Shown: in pieces, positions 63,698 to 64,000 of the stretch
Layout of the letters: each line of letters begins with the position of its first letter
Position numbering within the stretch: the first letter of the stretch is position 1
Assembly: GCF_012910785.2 (NCBI RefSeq)
Contig: NZ_WTVH02000001.1
Location: 62,001-126,000, forward strand
Direction: 5' to 3'
DNA: 64,000 nt
DNA from: Aromatoleum buckelii
GTDB lineage: Bacteria; Pseudomonadota; Gammaproteobacteria; Burkholderiales; Rhodocyclaceae
Made by a program: the position numbers and the translations under genes
Notes under the pieces: generated by a model
The model's database searches: none
Told to the model about the DNA's origin: nothing
Seen by the model: only the letters and a program-made list of their open reading frames with translations

Positions 63698-64000
63698 TTA
63701 CTCCGAAGGCTGCAGGATGAGATGTTGCGAATCCGGGGTACCCGACGGCCGGCCTCTCGAGGGCGCCGGCGAGACGAGCTTTTCTTCGGCGCTCGTGACG
63801 AGCGCGAGCAGCGCCGGTACGTCGAGAATCAGCGCCACTTCGCCGCTGCCGAGGATCGTCGAGCCGCCGATCCCGCGCAGATGCTGGAAGAGGGCGCCGA
63901 GCGGCTTGATGACGGTCTGGAACTCCCCGAGCAGGCGATCGACGACGAGTCCCGCCTTCTGCCCGGCGTGCTGGACGACGACGACGTTCTGGCGGGCCGG
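63698..64000 (-). CDS. cheA: CheA histidine kinase, C-terminal end only
   Basis: The last 100 residues of CheA: QHAGQKAGLVVDRLLGEFQT, VIKPLGALFQHLRGIGGSTIL and GSGEVALILDVPALL form the CheW-like regulatory domain. A tail of about 30 residues follows. The gene continues beyond the window. Receptor 2 begins three bases after its stop, so cheA, both receptors, cheW and the HD-GYP gene form one transcription unit. Confidence 0.93.
   Translation of the reverse strand, partial: PARQNVVVVQHAGQKAGLVVDRLLGEFQTVIKPLGALFQHLRGIGGSTILGSGEVALILDVPALLALVTSAEEKLVSPAPSRGRPSGTPDSQHLILQPSE

Noticed and set aside
1-64000. CRISPR arrays, tRNA and rRNA genes
   Set aside because: No regularly spaced short repeats and no convincing tRNA arms or rRNA sequence were found. 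A tRNA-like GTTCGAGTCC near 54240 lacks the other arms.

Overview
The window is a GC-rich, gene-dense stretch of a Gram-negative bacterium. An IncP-like trb conjugation cluster, c-type cytochrome and TRAP genes, an iorB remnant, and a chemotaxis block with HD-GYP and hybrid-kinase signalling suggest a metabolically versatile betaproteobacterium, perhaps Rhodocyclales (Thauera/Azoarcus/Aromatoleum-like). That placement is inference from gene content and style; no rRNA or tRNA gene was found to confirm it.

Bases 1-26,800 are a mosaic of mobile DNA: a ParDE toxin-antitoxin pair (partial), an IS30-family element, an AT-rich predicted nuclease, and a short tyrosine recombinase gene cut in two by a RIT element (three recombinase genes in tandem). 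A second, intact copy of that recombinase lies inverted about 9 kb away. The two copies bracket a run of promoterless-looking small genes separated by attC-type sites. No integron integrase is visible, so this looks like a cassette cluster lacking an integrase (CALIN). Three boundaries resemble the end of a class 1 attI site. Cassette products include small membrane-anchored proteins, a HEPN-like protein, a DUF2971 protein, a DUF3990-like (ADP-ribosyltransferase fold) protein with a coupled partner, and a minimal nucleotidyltransferase. An AIPR-type abortive-infection protein, an IS110/IS1111 and an IS256 element, and a second, unrelated RIT element with long inverted repeats complete the region.

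Bases 26,750-39,170 (all minus strand) hold a trb mating-pair-formation operon in IncP order, trbA-B-C-D-E-F-G-H-I-J-K-L-M-N, encoding a type IV secretion channel and pilus. trbL is frameshifted and trbN is truncated or altered at its end by an IS256-type remnant. No relaxase or coupling protein is present in the window. Three copies of a TTTAGC-N-GCTAAA palindrome sit before trbA, before trbB and inside the start of trbJ, and probably bind a KorA/TrbA-like repressor.

Bases 39,270-53,160 hold metabolic genes with much decay: an FMN-dependent 2-hydroxyacid dehydrogenase with a TRAP transporter (the binding-protein gene has a frameshift in its signal peptide), a broken iorB, transposase remnants, a periplasmic unknown, a di-heme cytochrome c peroxidase, and a three-gene PepSY/DUF2271/flavoreductase operon. 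A fragment of the SEC-C/UPF0149 gene found complete at 52.2-53.2 kb is repeated at 39.3 kb in the same orientation, bracketing this 13-kb block.

Bases 53,500-64,000 hold an alpha/beta-hydrolase remnant, two small coupled unknown genes, and a signalling operon on the minus strand: cheA (3' end), two tandem chemoreceptors with almost identical signalling domains, cheW, an HD-GYP response regulator (c-di-GMP turnover) and a large membrane hybrid histidine kinase.
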